Source: Olsenella_L sp051876355
Lineage (GTDB): Bacteria > Actinomycetota > Coriobacteriia > Coriobacteriales > Atopobiaceae
Assembly (NCBI GenBank): GCA_051876355.1
Contig: JBJEHU010000047.1
Span: 1-64,000, forward strand
Direction of reading: 5' to 3'
Length of the DNA stretch: 64,000 bases
Part shown: piece after piece, positions 41,456 through 49,704 of the stretch
How positions within the stretch are numbered: the first letter of the stretch is position 1
How the letters are laid out: each line of letters opens with the position of its first letter
The notes under the pieces: model-generated
What the model saw: the letters and a program-made list of their open reading frames with translations, nothing else
Told to the model about the DNA's origin: nothing
Databases searched by the model: none
Program-made: the position numbers and the translations under genes

Positions 41456-43057
41456 ATGGCACAGAAGCCTTCATTCTTCATCACCACGCCCATCTACTAT
41501 GTAAATGCCGCACCGCATCTGGGAACGGCCTACTGCACGATGCTCTGCGATGTGCAGGCGCGCTATCGCCGCGCTGCCGGCTACAACGTGAAGTTCCTGA
41601 CGGGCATGGACGAGCACGGCGAGAAGGTGGCAGAGGCTGCCGAGAAGCACGGGATGACGCCGCAGGAGTGGTGCGATTCCCAGGCGCCGCTCTTCAAGGA
41701 CCTCTGGCGCGAGCTCGAGATCTCGAACGATGACTTCATCCGCACGACGGAAGACCGCCAGTACCACGCCGTGCAGTATCTCTGGAACCGCATGAAGGAG
41801 TCGGGCTATCTCTACAAGGGCTCCTATGACGGCTGGTACTGCGTGCCGGAGGAGACCTACTTCACCGAGAACCAGGTCAGGAAGGCCGACGAGGAGAACC
41901 ACACCGAGGGCCAGCATCTCTGCCCCGACTGCGGCCGTCCCCTCGAGCGTGTCCAGGAAGAGTCGTATTTCTTCAAGCTTTCTGCCTTCCAGGACAGGCT
42001 CTTGAAGCTCTACGACGAGCATCCTGACTTCGTGCAGCCATCGTTCCGCATGAACGAGGTCCGCTCGTTCGTCGCAGGAGGCCTCCAGGACCTTTCTGTC
42101 AGCCGTACGAGCTTCGACTGGGGCATCCCGGTGCCGTTCGACGACAAGCATGTCACCTATGTCTGGTTCGATGCCCTCCTGAACTACATGACGGCTGTGG
42201 GCTACGGCGTCGATACGCCCGAGGCCAAGGCCGAGCTTGCCTACCGCTGGCCTGCCCAGTACCACGTCGTCGGCAAGGACATCATCCGCTTCCACTGCGT
42301 GATCTGGCCTGCCATGCTCATGGCTATCGGCGAAGCTCTGCCTGAGCATGTCTTCGCCCATGGCTTCCTCACGGTCAGGAACGCCGAGACCGGCAAGGCC
42401 GAGAAGATGTCGAAGAGCCGCGGCAATGCGATCGCTCCGCAGGATGTTATCGACCTGCTCGGTGTCGAGGGCTACCGCTATTACTTCATGACCGACGTGA
42501 TCCACGGCGAAGACTCCGCCATCTCGTTCGAGCGCATGGAGCAGGTCTACAACGCAGACCTCGCGAACAGCTGGGGCAACCTCGTCTCCCGTTCCCTCAA
42601 CATGAGCGCGAAGTACTTCGACGGCAAGACCCCTGCCCTCGAGGATGGCTGGGAGAAGAAGGACAATCCGCTCAAGGCTATCGCCGAGGGCATCTGCGGC
42701 CGCTACTCCGAGGCAATGGAGCGCTTCGACTATGTGAGCGCGAAGGACACCGTGATGGAGCTCGTCCACGCAGCGAACCACTACATCGAGGATTCCGCTC
42801 CCTGGGCTGTCGCGAAAGATCCTGCCCGTGCCGGCGAGCTCACTGACATCATCGTCAACCTCCTCGAGTCCATCCGCATCGCTGCGCACCTGTTCGAGCC
42901 GTTCATGCCCGAGACGTCGCGCGAGGTCCTGCGCCGTCTTTCCATGGAAGACGAGGCAGATGTGGCGCTCGAAGAGGCCTGCCAGTGGGGCCGCCTTGCG
43001 GGAGATGCGCCCGTGACGAAGGGCGAGGCGCTCTTCCCGCGCCTCCAGCACAAGTAG
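41456..43057 (+). CDS. metG: Methionyl-tRNA synthetase
   Basis: A 533-residue class I synthetase charging tRNA-Met. The HIGH motif is seen as APHLGTAYCT, the KMSKS loop as AEKMSKSRG, and a single zinc knuckle half as CPDCGRPLE in the insert. LTGMDEHGEKV and the anticodon-binding helical domain (NLVSRSLNMSAKYF) follow. The C-terminal EMAP-like dimerisation domain seen in some bacteria is missing. GAGGAGA precedes the ATG at 41456; the frame opens earlier at 41339 without support. TATAAT at 41396-41401 is the probable -10 box. rsmA follows after four bases. Confidence 0.95.
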   Translation: MAQKPSFFITTPIYYVNAAPHLGTAYCTMLCDVQARYRRAAGYNVKFLTGMDEHGEKVAEAAEKHGMTPQEWCDSQAPLFKDLWRELEISNDDFIRTTEDRQYHAVQYLWNRMKESGYLYKGSYDGWYCVPEETYFTENQVRKADEENHTEGQHLCPDCGRPLERVQEESYFFKLSAFQDRLLKLYDEHPDFVQPSFRMNEVRSFVAGGLQDLSVSRTSFDWGIPVPFDDKHVTYVWFDALLNYMTAVGYGVDTPEAKAELAYRWPAQYHVVGKDIIRFHCVIWPAMLMAIGEALPEHVFAHGFLTVRNAETGKAEKMSKSRGNAIAPQDVIDLLGVEGYRYYFMTDVIHGEDSAISFERMEQVYNADLANSWGNLVSRSLNMSAKYFDGKTPALEDGWEKKDNPLKAIAEGICGRYSEAMERFDYVSAKDTVMELVHAANHYIEDSAPWAVAKDPARAGELTDIIVNLLESIRIAAHLFEPFMPETSREVLRRLSMEDEADVALEEACQWGRLAGDAPVTKGEALFPRLQHK

Positions 43058-43061
43058 GCCC

Positions 43062-43982
43062 ATGCATTCCTATCTCGCAAAGCCATCGGCCACGAAGGAG
43101 ATCCTCGCCCTCTACGGCCTCCAGACGAAGCACCGCCTGGGGCAGAATTTCCTGGTCCAGGATGAGGTCATAGGCCATATCCTCGAGCTTGCAGAGCTTG
43201 GGGAGCATGACGCGGTCCTCGAAGTGGGGCCGGGCATCGGCACGCTCACTGTCGCTATGCTGCCCTTGGCAGGGGCTGTCTGCGCGCTCGAGGCAGACAG
43301 GAGCCTGCCCCGCGTGCTTGCAGAGACCTGCGGAGACTGGTCGGAGCGCTTTGCCCTCATCCAGGGCGATGCGCTCAGGATCTCTCCTGCCCAGATTTCC
43401 GAGGCGATCTCCGCTCTCGGGCGCGAAGGCGTGCCGGCGGAGCCGACCAAGCTCGTCTCGAACCTGCCCTACCAGGTTGCGGCGACAATCATCCTGCGCT
43501 CGCTCGAGGAGATGCCGTCGCTAACACGTCTTGTCGTGATGGTCCAGAAGGAGGTCGCAGACCGCATCTCTGCCACCCCTGGCACGAAGGAGTATGGCGC
43601 CTACACGGCAAAGCTCCAGATCTTCGGACACGTCACGGGACGCTTCGAGGTGGGTCCTGGCAATTTCATGCCGCCCCCACATGTGGACTCGGCAGTCGTG
43701 CGCATAGACCGCGCACCGCTCGAAGATCCAGCAGCTGGTGCAGCCTGCACGCCGGAGAAGATCGCACGGCTCGAGTCCGTGATCGATGCCGCGTTCTCGC
43801 AGCGCAGAAAGACGCTCAGGAACGCGATGGGGAAGAGCGGCTTTGCAAAGGATGCACTCGACGCTGCGCTTGCTGCTTCCGGCATAGACCCCACGGTCCG
43901 GGCAGAAGCGCTTTCTGTCGGACAGTTCCTGGCGCTCGAGGAGGCGCTCGAGGACGCGGGTGCCTTCGGCGGGGAGCGTTAG
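43062..43982 (+). CDS. rsmA: 16S rRNA (adenine-1518/1519-N6)-dimethyltransferase
   Basis: A 306-residue KsgA/Dim1 enzyme that dimethylates two adenines at the 3' end of 16S rRNA late in 30S assembly. The N-terminal KHRLGQNFLVQDEV, the SAM-binding LEVGPGIGTLT and the catalytic KLVSNLPYQVA (NLPY) are intact, and FMPPPHVDSAVVRID is the family's C-terminal core. It lies four bases after metG and five bases before tatD, forming the common metG-rsmA-tatD cluster. Confidence 0.95.
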   Translation: MHSYLAKPSATKEILALYGLQTKHRLGQNFLVQDEVIGHILELAELGEHDAVLEVGPGIGTLTVAMLPLAGAVCALEADRSLPRVLAETCGDWSERFALIQGDALRISPAQISEAISALGREGVPAEPTKLVSNLPYQVAATIILRSLEEMPSLTRLVVMVQKEVADRISATPGTKEYGAYTAKLQIFGHVTGRFEVGPGNFMPPPHVDSAVVRIDRAPLEDPAAGAACTPEKIARLESVIDAAFSQRRKTLRNAMGKSGFAKDALDAALAASGIDPTVRAEALSVGQFLALEEALEDAGAFGGER

Positions 43983-43986
43983 CGTT

Positions 43987-44991
43987 ATGTCGGACAGTGA
44001 AGGCCAGTGGGCACAGACGCTTGAAGATGGGGTCCTCTTCCACGACAAGAAGGGGAGGCCGAAGGACTATCCCCGTCCTCCCTACCCCCTGATCGATACG
44101 CACGGCCACCTCACCGCATTCTGGGAGGCGGCGCCTGCGCATGCGGTGGCACGCGCAGCTCTTGCAGGCGTCTGCCGCCTCGTCGTGCCGTTCGACCCTG
44201 CAGACGATGCACGCGACGCAGAGGCGACGCTCAGGGACCTCGAAGGCTGGCTCGAAGAAGCGCATGGGCTGATCGGCGAGATCGGCAAGAGGTGGGAGAT
44301 CCCTGCCTTCGAGGAGCCTGGCATTGCTGCAGCGACGCTTCCTGACGAGACGAGGATCGTGGCAGGTGCCCACCCCTATGGGGCAGCGGATTTCCTCGGG
44401 GATCCGTCCGTGAAGGAGGCGCTCGGAAAGCTGATCCGGAGCCCGCGCTGTGTCGGTATCGGCGAGATCGGCCTCGACTATACGTGCGATGTGGACCGCG
44501 CGCAGCAGAAGGAGGCATTCCGCCAGCAGCTTGTGCTTGCGGGAGAGCTCGGCCTTCCTGTGGAGCTCCATATCCGCGATGCGAAGGACGACGAGCAGGC
44601 AGAGGCGCATGCCGATGCGCTCCGCGTGCTCGAAGAGGCAGGCGTGCCAGAGGCCGGAGCAGACCTCCACTGCTACACAGGGAACAGGGACGTGCTTGCG
44701 CCCTACCTCGAGCTTGGCTGCTCCGTCGCGTTCGGCGGTGCCCTCACATTCAGGAAATCGGACGATATCCGCGCGGCAGCGCTGAGCGCGCCCCAGGGGA
44801 GGCTCCTTTCCGAGACCGACTGCCCGTACATGGCGCCGGTGCCGATGAGGGGCTGCGAGAACGAGCCTGCGATGGTCGGCTTCACGGCAGCTCTGCTTTC
44901 CGACCTGCGCCTCGAGGCGGGCCTGGCACAGGACCGGCTCGAGACATATCGGGCACTCTGGGAGAACGGATCGGCGCTCTTCTACCGGTAG
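43987..44991 (+). CDS. TatD-family metal-dependent hydrolase
   Basis: A 334-residue TIM-barrel hydrolase of the TatD DNase family. Metal ligands are in LIDTHGHL (HxH), IGEIGLDYT (glutamate), ELHIRDAKDD, DLHCYTG and LLSETDCPYMAP, the complete TatD set. Homologues are 3'-5' exonucleases or tRNA/DNA editing enzymes. It is longer than the usual 260 residues because of an N-terminal extension (about 35 residues) and a 40-residue insert with LEGWLEEAHGLIGEIGKRW. The ATG at 43987 is preceded by GGGGAG at 12 bases. It is downstream of rsmA in the same operon. Confidence 0.88.
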   Translation: MSDSEGQWAQTLEDGVLFHDKKGRPKDYPRPPYPLIDTHGHLTAFWEAAPAHAVARAALAGVCRLVVPFDPADDARDAEATLRDLEGWLEEAHGLIGEIGKRWEIPAFEEPGIAAATLPDETRIVAGAHPYGAADFLGDPSVKEALGKLIRSPRCVGIGEIGLDYTCDVDRAQQKEAFRQQLVLAGELGLPVELHIRDAKDDEQAEAHADALRVLEEAGVPEAGADLHCYTGNRDVLAPYLELGCSVAFGGALTFRKSDDIRAAALSAPQGRLLSETDCPYMAPVPMRGCENEPAMVGFTAALLSDLRLEAGLAQDRLETYRALWENGSALFYR

Positions 44992-45056
44992 CTGCAAGAT
45001 GGGCCTCCGTGCTACGCTGGGATGCATCGGCGAGAGCAGCGCGTCCTGGGAGCGCT

Positions 45057-45824
45057 ATGGAGGCAGAGCATTCTGGAAGAGACCGCTTGAAGGCAGGGGC
45101 CCTGTCGTGGCTCCGCGCGGCACGCGATGCCGCGGAAGAGACGCTCTGGCCGACGCGCTGCGTCGGCTGCGGCAGGCCCGAGACGCTGCTCTGCGACGAG
45201 TGCCGCCTGTCCCTTCCCTGGATATCCCAGATAGATGCCTGTCCTGTCTGTGGCGCTCCTTATGGAGCGACGCTCTGCACGGAGTGCAAGGGCGACTGGT
45301 GCGTGCGCACGATCATCTGTGCCATGAGCTTTGATGGCACGGCGGCGCGGCTTGTCAGGATCTACAAGGACCAGCATGAGACGAGGCTTGCCCGTATCAT
45401 GGCGGCAGCGATCGCGACGGCGCTCGACGAGGCCGAAGGCTGCGTGCTTCCCACGGGAGAGCCGCGCTTCGATCCGGACGATATCGACGCGATATGCTTC
45501 ATGCCGGCAACGCCCGATGCGCTCCGCACGCGCGGCTTCGACCATATGGAGCTTGTCGCGAAGCACCTGACGTACGAGCTCGGCCTTCCCCTCGCAGATG
45601 TCCTCGTGAAGGATTCCGTCAAGGACCAGCGAGAGCTCGGCCGCAAGGCGCGCCGGCAGAACCTCGAAGGCACGATCGAGGCACGAGAGGATGTCTCGGA
45701 CATGCATCTTCTGCTCGTGGACGACGTCGTGACGACAGGCGCCTCCATCCAGACGGCAGCAGAGGCGCTTGCGTCCCGCGGTGCCCGTGCCGTCACGGCT
45801 GCAGCATTTGCCCGGGTCTGGTAG
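45057..45824 (+). CDS. comFC: ComFC-type phosphoribosyltransferase-like protein
   Basis: A 255-residue protein of the ComF family, needed for DNA uptake in naturally competent bacteria. The N-terminal zinc-finger region holds four cysteine pairs (CVGC, CDEC, CPVC, CTEC) and the C-terminal PRPP-binding loop reads LLLVDDVVTTGASIQTA. GRKARRQNLEG is also typical. GGGAG lies five bases before the ATG. The frame is open far upstream within tatD but that part is not coding. Other competence genes are not in the window, so natural transformation cannot be claimed. Confidence 0.88.
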   Translation: MEAEHSGRDRLKAGALSWLRAARDAAEETLWPTRCVGCGRPETLLCDECRLSLPWISQIDACPVCGAPYGATLCTECKGDWCVRTIICAMSFDGTAARLVRIYKDQHETRLARIMAAAIATALDEAEGCVLPTGEPRFDPDDIDAICFMPATPDALRTRGFDHMELVAKHLTYELGLPLADVLVKDSVKDQRELGRKARRQNLEGTIEAREDVSDMHLLLVDDVVTTGASIQTAAEALASRGARAVTAAAFARVW

Positions 45825-45862
45825 GCTCGCTCAGATAGCAGGATCTCGAGGAAGAGGGGCAC

Positions 45863-46531
45863 ATGGCAAAGCTCGGCATCGTTTCGCCGGAAGGCCGGCA
45901 GGGCGCCTTCGCCCAGAGGCTCGAAAAGCACCTGGGCAGGGATGCGGCTCTCGATATCGCCGAGGTGAGGGCAGAGGCATGTCTCGGACGGCTTGCGTTC
46001 GAGGGCGCAGACGAGCAGCTTGTGCGCCTGCTTGAGGATGCTCTCGAGGAGCTGTCCCAGGCCGGAGCAGACGCTGCGCTCGTGGCATCCGTGAGCGCGC
46101 ACTGTACGTCCAGGGCCCTTGCCGGCACAAGCCCGCTTCCGCTCCTCGACCTTGCAGAGGCGCTCAGACAGGACGTGCTTGTCCAGGACTGGCGCTCGGT
46201 CTTCGTTCTGGGCAGCTACCGGACCATGAAGGGAAGCTTCCTCAAGCGCCCGCTCATCCTCGCGCACAAGATCGTGATCACGCCGAGCGAGGACGAGAAG
46301 CTGTGGCTCCAGCAGGCAGTGGAGGCAGTCCCTGGTGCATCTTCGGATCGCGAGGCCCTGCAGAAGCATCTCCAGGACATCGTCTCCAAAGGCGCAGAGG
46401 AAGGCGCCGACGGCCTCCTTCTGGCAAGCACGGCGCTCGAGTCTCTCGCAGATGGCCTCGACCTTGCGCTTCCTGCCGTCACGCCTGCCTCTGCGGCAGC
46501 GCATGCGCTTGGAGCGTTCCGGCAGGCATGA
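45863..46531 (+). CDS. Asp/Glu racemase-like protein without catalytic cysteines
   Basis: A 222-residue protein that I read as a degenerate member of the aspartate/glutamate racemase superfamily: KLGIVSPEG at the start, a strand ADAALVASVSAHC where active enzymes have a CNTxH motif, PLPLLDLAEAL, and ADGLLLASTALE where they have GCTE. In both motifs the cysteine is replaced by serine (first one S76), so racemase activity by the known mechanism is unlikely. GAGGAAGAGG precedes the ATG. It follows comFC by 38 bases. The family call is moderate because similarity is low; it could be an unrelated Rossmann-like protein. Confidence 0.55.
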   Translation: MAKLGIVSPEGRQGAFAQRLEKHLGRDAALDIAEVRAEACLGRLAFEGADEQLVRLLEDALEELSQAGADAALVASVSAHCTSRALAGTSPLPLLDLAEALRQDVLVQDWRSVFVLGSYRTMKGSFLKRPLILAHKIVITPSEDEKLWLQQAVEAVPGASSDREALQKHLQDIVSKGAEEGADGLLLASTALESLADGLDLALPAVTPASAAAHALGAFRQA

Positions 46532-46671
46532 GGAGGCAGCATCGGGCAGGTATGCAGGAATTTCCGGCAAAATCGCAGCACACAATTCAGGCAACTGTAT
46601 AGGCACGCGCCGGACATGGCCATTTCTGCAGCATAGGGCCTATTTATCGCATGAATTGATAGATAAAGCCG

Positions 46672-46677
46672 TATAAT
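46672..46677 (+). promoter_or_regulatory. Consensus -10 box of the candidate RNA
   Basis: TATAAT stands five bases before the first base of the terminal helix of the candidate RNA, so transcription would start at about 46683. No good -35 box is at 16-18 bases; TTGATA lies only ten bases upstream. Confidence 0.5.
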
Positions 46678-46681
46678 CACC

Positions 46682-46945
46682 CTGTCTCTTCTAGGTCTGT
46701 GGTTGCGGAGGCATGCACATGCCTCCTAGTCCATGACAGACGAGGTCAAAGGGATCCACGTAAGCCAGCGTGTGGGCATGCTGGCGATCATGGCTCGTCC
46801 TAGAAGCAAGTCGCACTGCCTGAGAAGCTTTGGGGCAGAGAGCCCCACAGGCAAGAGGGCTTTGAGTGGGGGTGCCTGAGCATCCGAAGCGGAGGCCCCA
46901 GTGCGCGGGTGTGGGGCCAAAGACCAGGTCAGCTGGAAGAGACAG
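46682..46945 (+). ncRNA. Candidate structured RNA of unknown class
   Basis: No gene fits the 445-base stretch 46532-46976. Within it, CTGTCTCTTC (46682-46691) is exactly complementary to GAAGAGACAG (46936-46945), and GGTCT (46694-46698) to AGACC (46921-46925), closing a 264-base domain. Inside are three strong hairpins: GGAGGCAT/ATGCCTCC (46707-46726), TGCCTG..GGGGC/GCCCC..CAGGCA (46817-46853) and GGCCCCA/TGGGGCC (46894-46918). CCAGC/GCTGG (46765-46784) adds a fourth. TATAAT lies just upstream. I could not match it to SRP RNA, 6S, tmRNA, RNase P or a known riboswitch. It may be a free RNA or the leader of the gene at 46977. Confidence 0.55.
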
Positions 46946-46976
46946 CCATGTCGTCCGCTGAGCGAAGGATGGGTCC

Positions 46977-47900
46977 ATGAAGTTGCGTATCGCGGTCTGC
47001 GCCGTTGCAGCGGTGCTTGCCTGTGCCGTCCTGGCCGTCGTGACCGGATTCCCCTTCGCTCCTCTCGATGCAGCACGCTCGGCGTTCGGCGGCAGCGAGG
47101 AGTCCGTCTCCGAGGCGACGGCCGAAGCACAGGCGAAGATGGTGCCCCAGGTCAGCGCTGCAGCGCTCCACGAGGAGGGCACGCTCGTTGTCGGCATCAA
47201 GCGGGATGTGCAGCTGCCGATGAGCATCATCAGCGACGGCGGGACGTTCCAGGGCCTCGATATCGACCTGGCATCGGACATCGCCCAGCACCTCGGACTC
47301 AAGGTCCGCTTCGTGAGCGTGGAGGATGCCGCTGACGGCTTCTCCCAGGGCTGCGATATCGTTATGGACATGACGGACGGCGAAGAGGACGGCGTCTCGG
47401 TCGTTGGCACGTATGCAGAGTCGGCGCTTGCCGCGTTTGGCAGGAATGTCGACGGCACGCTCACGGCAGACAAGATGGGCGGCAAGCGGGTGGCCGTGCA
47501 GATGGGCTCCGAAGCCCAGTCCGTGATGTCGCATGCCGAGCCTTCCGTGACGGTGGCGATGGCAATAAACCTGAACGACTGCTTCCATATGCTCGAGGCT
47601 GGGGAGGCAGACTATGTGGTTTGCTCTGCCTACCAGGGTGCCTTCCTCTCGCGCTACATCGCGAAGATCTCCTTCGGCGGCTCTCTCGGCGATGTTGCAA
47701 GCATCGGCATCGGCGTCGCATCCTCGAACACCGAACTTGCCTCTGCCATCGGAAATGCCGAGGTAGCGGCAGAGCAGGATGGCACCTACGGCCTCATCCG
47801 CTCGAAGTGGCTTGACGGCATGCCCCATCTCGACGAATCGTCTGCCATCTCGGGCTTCACGTTCCGGGACACCTCGTCGACGCTTGCAGACGCTGCCTAG
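46977..47900 (+). CDS. Extracellular substrate-binding protein (family 3-like), no permease nearby
   Basis: A 307-residue secreted or membrane-anchored protein. After MKLRIAVC comes one hydrophobic segment; VLAC at residues 13-16 could be a lipobox, otherwise it is an uncleaved anchor. The body resembles amino-acid-binding proteins of ABC importers: GTLVVGIKRDVQLPM, GLDIDLASDIAQHLGLKVRFV, and GGKRVAVQMGSEAQ. No permease or ATPase gene is nearby, so it may work with a distant transporter or as a sensor. AAGGA lies eight bases before the ATG, 31 bases past the 3' arm of the structured RNA. The protein is acidic and its codon use matches the region. Confidence 0.8.
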   Translation: MKLRIAVCAVAAVLACAVLAVVTGFPFAPLDAARSAFGGSEESVSEATAEAQAKMVPQVSAAALHEEGTLVVGIKRDVQLPMSIISDGGTFQGLDIDLASDIAQHLGLKVRFVSVEDAADGFSQGCDIVMDMTDGEEDGVSVVGTYAESALAAFGRNVDGTLTADKMGGKRVAVQMGSEAQSVMSHAEPSVTVAMAINLNDCFHMLEAGEADYVVCSAYQGAFLSRYIAKISFGGSLGDVASIGIGVASSNTELASAIGNAEVAAEQDGTYGLIRSKWLDGMPHLDESSAISGFTFRDTSSTLADAA

Positions 47901-47990
47901 GGCAGGCTGCCTTCCATCTGTCCATTCGCAGATATGAATGGCTTGAGCGTTGCCTCGAGCCGACGAATGGGTATGAGTCCTGTACAAGCG

Positions 47991-48012
47991 GAGCGCGGGG
48001 CGCGCTCCGGGT
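47991..48012 (+). promoter_or_regulatory. Hairpin in the hpf leader
   Basis: CGGAGCGCG and CGCGCTCCG form a perfect 9-bp stem with loop GGG, ending about 18 bases before the hpf start codon and just before GGGAGG. There is no T tract, so it is either the decay-blocking 3' end of the previous gene or a control element near the ribosome site. TTGCCT and TATGAG 16 bases apart upstream may be the hpf promoter. Confidence 0.45.
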
Positions 48013-48029
48013 TCTGATGGGAGGCATTT

Positions 48030-48620
48030 ATGGTCGACATCAAGCTTTCGGGCCGCAAGATCCAGGTTACCGATGCCCTGAGGAGCTACTGCGACGAGAA
48101 GATCGGGAATGCCCTCAAGGTATTCGATATCAAGCCCATGACATGCGACGTCGTGCTGAGGGTGGACTACAACCGCTCGAATCCTGACCGCAAGACCTGC
48201 GAGGTCACGGTCCATGTGCGCGATTCCGTCGTGCGTGTCTCCGAGAGCGCAGAGGACATGTATGCAGCGATCGACCTTGCTGCCGACAAGGTGGAGCGCC
48301 AGCTCAGGAAGTACAAGACGCGCATCATCGACAAGAGGCAGCATGCACAGAAGGTCGAGCCGCCCGCGCAGACGGCAGAGGACCTCGAGAAGCTGCTCGA
48401 GCCGTTGCCTGAAGAGGATGACGACCTGCTCGTGCGCGAGAAGTATATCGACCTCAAGCCTATGAGCGAGGAGCAGGCCCTCGTCGAGACCGACCTGCTC
48501 GGCCATGATTTCTATGTGTTCCTGAATGCCGAAACCGGCCTGGTGAATGTCATCTACCATAGGAAGAATGGCGGGTATGGCATCATCAAACCGAAGATAG
48601 AGGAGCTGGATGAGCAGTAA
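48030..48620 (+). CDS. hpf: Long-form ribosome hibernation promoting factor
   Basis: A 196-residue HPF that dimerises 70S ribosomes into inactive 100S particles in stationary phase. Residues 1-100 are the S30AE/RaiA domain (MVDIKLSGRKIQVTDALRSY, DMYAAIDLAADKVERQL), a linker with PPAQTAEDLEKL follows, and residues 135-190 are the dimerisation domain (YIDLKPMSEEQALVETDLLG, FYVFLNAETGLVNVIYHRKN). GGGAGG lies seven bases before the ATG. The next gene, a degV, overlaps its end by 11 bases, so they are cotranslated. Confidence 0.95.
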   Translation: MVDIKLSGRKIQVTDALRSYCDEKIGNALKVFDIKPMTCDVVLRVDYNRSNPDRKTCEVTVHVRDSVVRVSESAEDMYAAIDLAADKVERQLRKYKTRIIDKRQHAQKVEPPAQTAEDLEKLLEPLPEEDDDLLVREKYIDLKPMSEEQALVETDLLGHDFYVFLNAETGLVNVIYHRKNGGYGIIKPKIEELDEQ

Positions 48621-49686
48621 GCACGAACAGCAGCTGCAGGACAAAAACGAGGCTGCATCTCTCCAGACTGATACAAACGCCGTCGCGACGCCAGTCCCCA
48701 ATGTGACCGGCGCCGCGGCGCTTAATTCGTATGTGAAGGCCTATCAGAAGCGCCTCGGCGTCACGATCGTGGCCGATACAGCGGCCGACTTCAATCCATC
48801 CGTTGCCCAGCAGCTTGGCATCGAGGTCATCCCGTTCCACTATGTGGGGCCGGACGGCGAGCATGCGGATGACATGTGGCAGAGCCAGACGCCGCATGAG
48901 TTCTATGAATACATGCGGAAGAATCCGGATGCGCGCTTCAGGACGATGGCCGTGACGCCGGGCCACTACATGGAGATCTTCGAGCGGCTCTTCGAGGAGC
49001 GCCACCAGCCGATCATCTATCTCGGCCTCACAGGCGGCCTCTCATCCTCGATCGATGCTGCCGAGCAGGGCGCCCAGCTTGTGCGCGACGAGCATCCCGA
49101 TGCAGAGATCTATGTCCTGGACAATCTCTGCCCCTCTGCGGCAGCAGAGCTCCTCGCGATCGAGGTCGTGCGCCAGGCGGCGAACGGCCTGACGGCGAAG
49201 GAGCTTGTCGCGTGGGCAGAGGATGCCCGCTACTTCATCCAGGGCTATTTCACGCTCGACTCGCTCCACTGGCTCGCGGCAGGAGGGCGCATCCCGCCGA
49301 CGGCAGCCCAGGTCGGCGGCAAGCTCGACGTGAAGCCTGAGCTCTCCTACGACCTCAACGGCTCGCTCACGCTCAAGGGCATGTGCCGCGGCCGCAAGAA
49401 GGCGCTGCGCGCAATCCTCCAGGAGTTCAAGGACAACTACGCCCACGATACGACGCTTCCTATCGGCATCATGGATGCCGACGCGCCGAAGGATGCCGAC
49501 TGGCTGCAGAAGGAGATCCGCAAGATGGACGGCTGCGAGGACCTTACCGTGATTCGCAGCTCCATCTCCCCGGTCATCGGCTCCCATGTCGGCCCCGGCA
49601 TGGTCGCGCTCGTGTTCTGGGGCTCCGACCGCCGCGAGAAGCTTTCGCTGACAGACCGCATCGCGCGCAAGGTGCGCAGCAAATAA
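48610..49686 (+). CDS. DegV-family fatty-acid-binding protein, second copy
   Basis: A 358-residue DegV protein with an N-terminal extension of about 48 polar residues before the core start VTIVADTAADFNPSVAQQLG. Family elements are IIYLGLTGGLSSSIDAAEQG, AGGRIPPTAAQVGGKLDVKP and SHVGPGMVALVFWG. It should bind a long-chain fatty acid; a kinase partner is not visible. GAGGAG lies before the ATG, which is inside the hpf gene (11-base overlap). The link of a FakB-like protein to ribosome hibernation is unusual but may only reflect shared growth-phase control. Confidence 0.87.
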   Translation: MSSKHEQQLQDKNEAASLQTDTNAVATPVPNVTGAAALNSYVKAYQKRLGVTIVADTAADFNPSVAQQLGIEVIPFHYVGPDGEHADDMWQSQTPHEFYEYMRKNPDARFRTMAVTPGHYMEIFERLFEERHQPIIYLGLTGGLSSSIDAAEQGAQLVRDEHPDAEIYVLDNLCPSAAAELLAIEVVRQAANGLTAKELVAWAEDARYFIQGYFTLDSLHWLAAGGRIPPTAAQVGGKLDVKPELSYDLNGSLTLKGMCRGRKKALRAILQEFKDNYAHDTTLPIGIMDADAPKDADWLQKEIRKMDGCEDLTVIRSSISPVIGSHVGPGMVALVFWGSDRREKLSLTDRIARKVRSK

Positions 49687-49704
49687 GCAGGAAAGGCAAG
49701 GAAT

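Noticed and set aside
46861..46900. TPP riboswitch, suggested by GGGGGTGCCTGAG
   Set aside because: Only the first few bases match; the CTGAGA and ACCTGA elements are absent.
46918..46948. Resemblance to SRP RNA (ACCAGGTCAG...GGAA...CAGCC)
   Set aside because: The 5' arm and GGAA tetraloop look like 4.5S RNA, but the stem beneath the loop is two pairs, the 3' motif AGCAG is absent, and these bases pair better with 46682-46691.
46532..46976. tmRNA, RNase P RNA or 6S RNA in the empty stretch
   Set aside because: No CCA-ended acceptor arm or tag frame, no GAGGAAAGTCC-type RNase P core, and a multi-hairpin layout that differs from the 6S rod.
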